This document shows, piece by piece, positions 4,813 through 5,413 of a stretch of 5,413 nt of DNA. Source of the stretch: Candidatus Aminicenantota bacterium. GTDB taxonomy: Bacteria; Acidobacteriota; Aminicenantia; Aminicenantales; Aminicenantaceae. The DNA lies in NCBI GenBank assembly GCA_030607635.1, contig JAUWJP010000131.1:1-5413 (forward strand). Reading direction: 5' to 3'. The translations under genes were made by a program, and so were the position numbers. The notes beneath the pieces are model-generated. The model saw only the letters and a list, made by a program, of their open reading frames with translations, did not search any database and was not told the DNA's origin. Within the stretch, counting starts at the first letter, position 1. Each line of letters begins with the position of its first letter.

Positions 4813-5413
4813 ATGTTGAAGCGAAACCTAGGAATTTTTATATTCCTAACTTTATTCATGGCAATAACAATCTTTGCCCAACAAAAAGAAAAAGCCCTTT
4901 CGCTTGAAGACTGCATCCTGAAAGCCATGGAGAACAACCTCGGTATCGCCATTGAGGTCTTGAACCCGGAACTTGCTGATATTTCCATCTCCCGTGCCCA
5001 GGAAAGATTCATGCCGAGCCTTTCTTTCAGCTTTAACAAAAGAGACACCAATTCTGCATCTTATTCGTTTCTTGATGCCTCTGACCAGGTCTCAACTATA
5101 ACCGACAACTATTCAGCGCAGATCTCACAACTCATTCCTACAGGCGGCAGTTTTTCTATTTCTCTCGAAGGTTACAAGACAGATACCAACAGAAGTTTCC
5201 AGAGTATTAATCCCCGCTATGGAAGTACGTTATCTTTCAATTTCAGCCAGCCCCTCCTCAAAAATTTCGGTTTTAAAATAAACCGCAGAGAAATCATCAT
5301 CGCCAGGAACAGCCATGATATTTCAGAAAATCAACTCAAAAGGGTGCTCCAGGAAACGATTTACAGCGTGGAAGAGTCTTACTGGAATTTGGTCCACAGC
5401 ATCGAAAACCTCA
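4813..5413 (+). CDS. TolC-family outer-membrane efflux protein, 5' part (runs off right edge)
   Basis: Two hundred codons are visible with no stop; family members are usually 420-550 residues, so under half is present. Residues 1-22 are a Sec signal peptide (MLKR, hydrophobic core, IFA) with probable cleavage after Ala22. The mature protein begins with the TolC-family opening: ALSLEDCILKAMENNLGIAIE (28-48), followed by RAQERFMPSLSFSF (61-74). Alternating polar/aromatic strands then suggest the beta-barrel hairpin: NYSAQISQLIPTGGSFSISLEG (99-120) and YGSTLSFNFSQPLLKNFG (136-153), where QPLLKNFG is a common family motif. The helix EIIIARNSHDISENQLKRVL (160-179) starts the periplasmic coiled coil. 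In the pump it would form the trimeric exit duct docked on the adaptor. It lies 202 nt after the permease on the same strand, so membership in the operon is likely but not proven. Confidence 0.92.
   Translation, partial: MLKRNLGIFIFLTLFMAITIFAQQKEKALSLEDCILKAMENNLGIAIEVLNPELADISISRAQERFMPSLSFSFNKRDTNSASYSFLDASDQVSTITDNYSAQISQLIPTGGSFSISLEGYKTDTNRSFQSINPRYGSTLSFNFSQPLLKNFGFKINRREIIIARNSHDISENQLKRVLQETIYSVEESYWNLVHSIENL

Noticed and set aside
1..5413. Mobile elements, CRISPR arrays, tRNA or rRNA genes
   Set aside because: No transposase, integrase, terminal inverted repeats, regularly spaced 20-40 bp repeats or RNA-gene signatures were seen on either strand.

Overview
The window is most of one plus-strand gene cluster from a diderm (Gram-negative-type) bacterium. 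The evidence is an adaptor / ABC transporter / TolC-type outer-membrane series, a periplasmic Spy/CpxP-like protein and strong AGGAGG-type ribosome binding sites. The DNA is moderately A+T-rich, and the proteins are rich in Lys and Glu. Nothing in the sequence fixes the phylum. The gene content would suit Acidobacteriota/Aminicenantota-like or related environmental lineages, but that is only an impression.

Layout. (1) Positions 1-1256 hold a regulatory module: the 3' part of an ECF sigma factor gene (cut by the left edge), a membrane-anchored zinc-finger anti-sigma factor, and a small membrane-anchored protein with LTPEQ/LTDEQ motifs of the Spy/CpxP/heavy-metal-sensor type. These genes overlap by 11 and 4 nt, and the third overlaps the adaptor gene by 4 nt. 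(2) Positions 1253-4610 hold a MacAB-type export module: a HlyD/MacA-like adaptor, a separate MacB/LolD-type ATPase and a separate MacB-type permease with a large periplasmic domain. (3) Positions 4611-4812 are a 202-nt gap with no convincing promoter or terminator but with a degenerate 9-bp-period tandem array. (4) From 4813 to the right edge runs the 5' part of a TolC-family outer-membrane factor gene.

How they probably work together (inference). The anti-sigma holds the sigma factor at the membrane. The Spy-like protein could sense metal or envelope stress in the periplasm and act on the anti-sigma, much as CnrX acts in the CnrYXH system. Released sigma would then transcribe the operon, raising a tripartite pump in which the ATPase and permease drive periplasmic substrate through the adaptor and the TolC-like channel. 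The substrate cannot be read from the sequence. The promoter lies left of the window.

Every component belongs to a known family. The points most worth a second look are the built-in sigma/anti-sigma/sensor control of a MacAB pump, the opposite charge of the anti-sigma tail and the sensor, the chain of overlapping ATGA sites before the permease, the Met/Arg/Gly-rich insertion in the adaptor, and the 9-bp repeat array before the outer-membrane gene.
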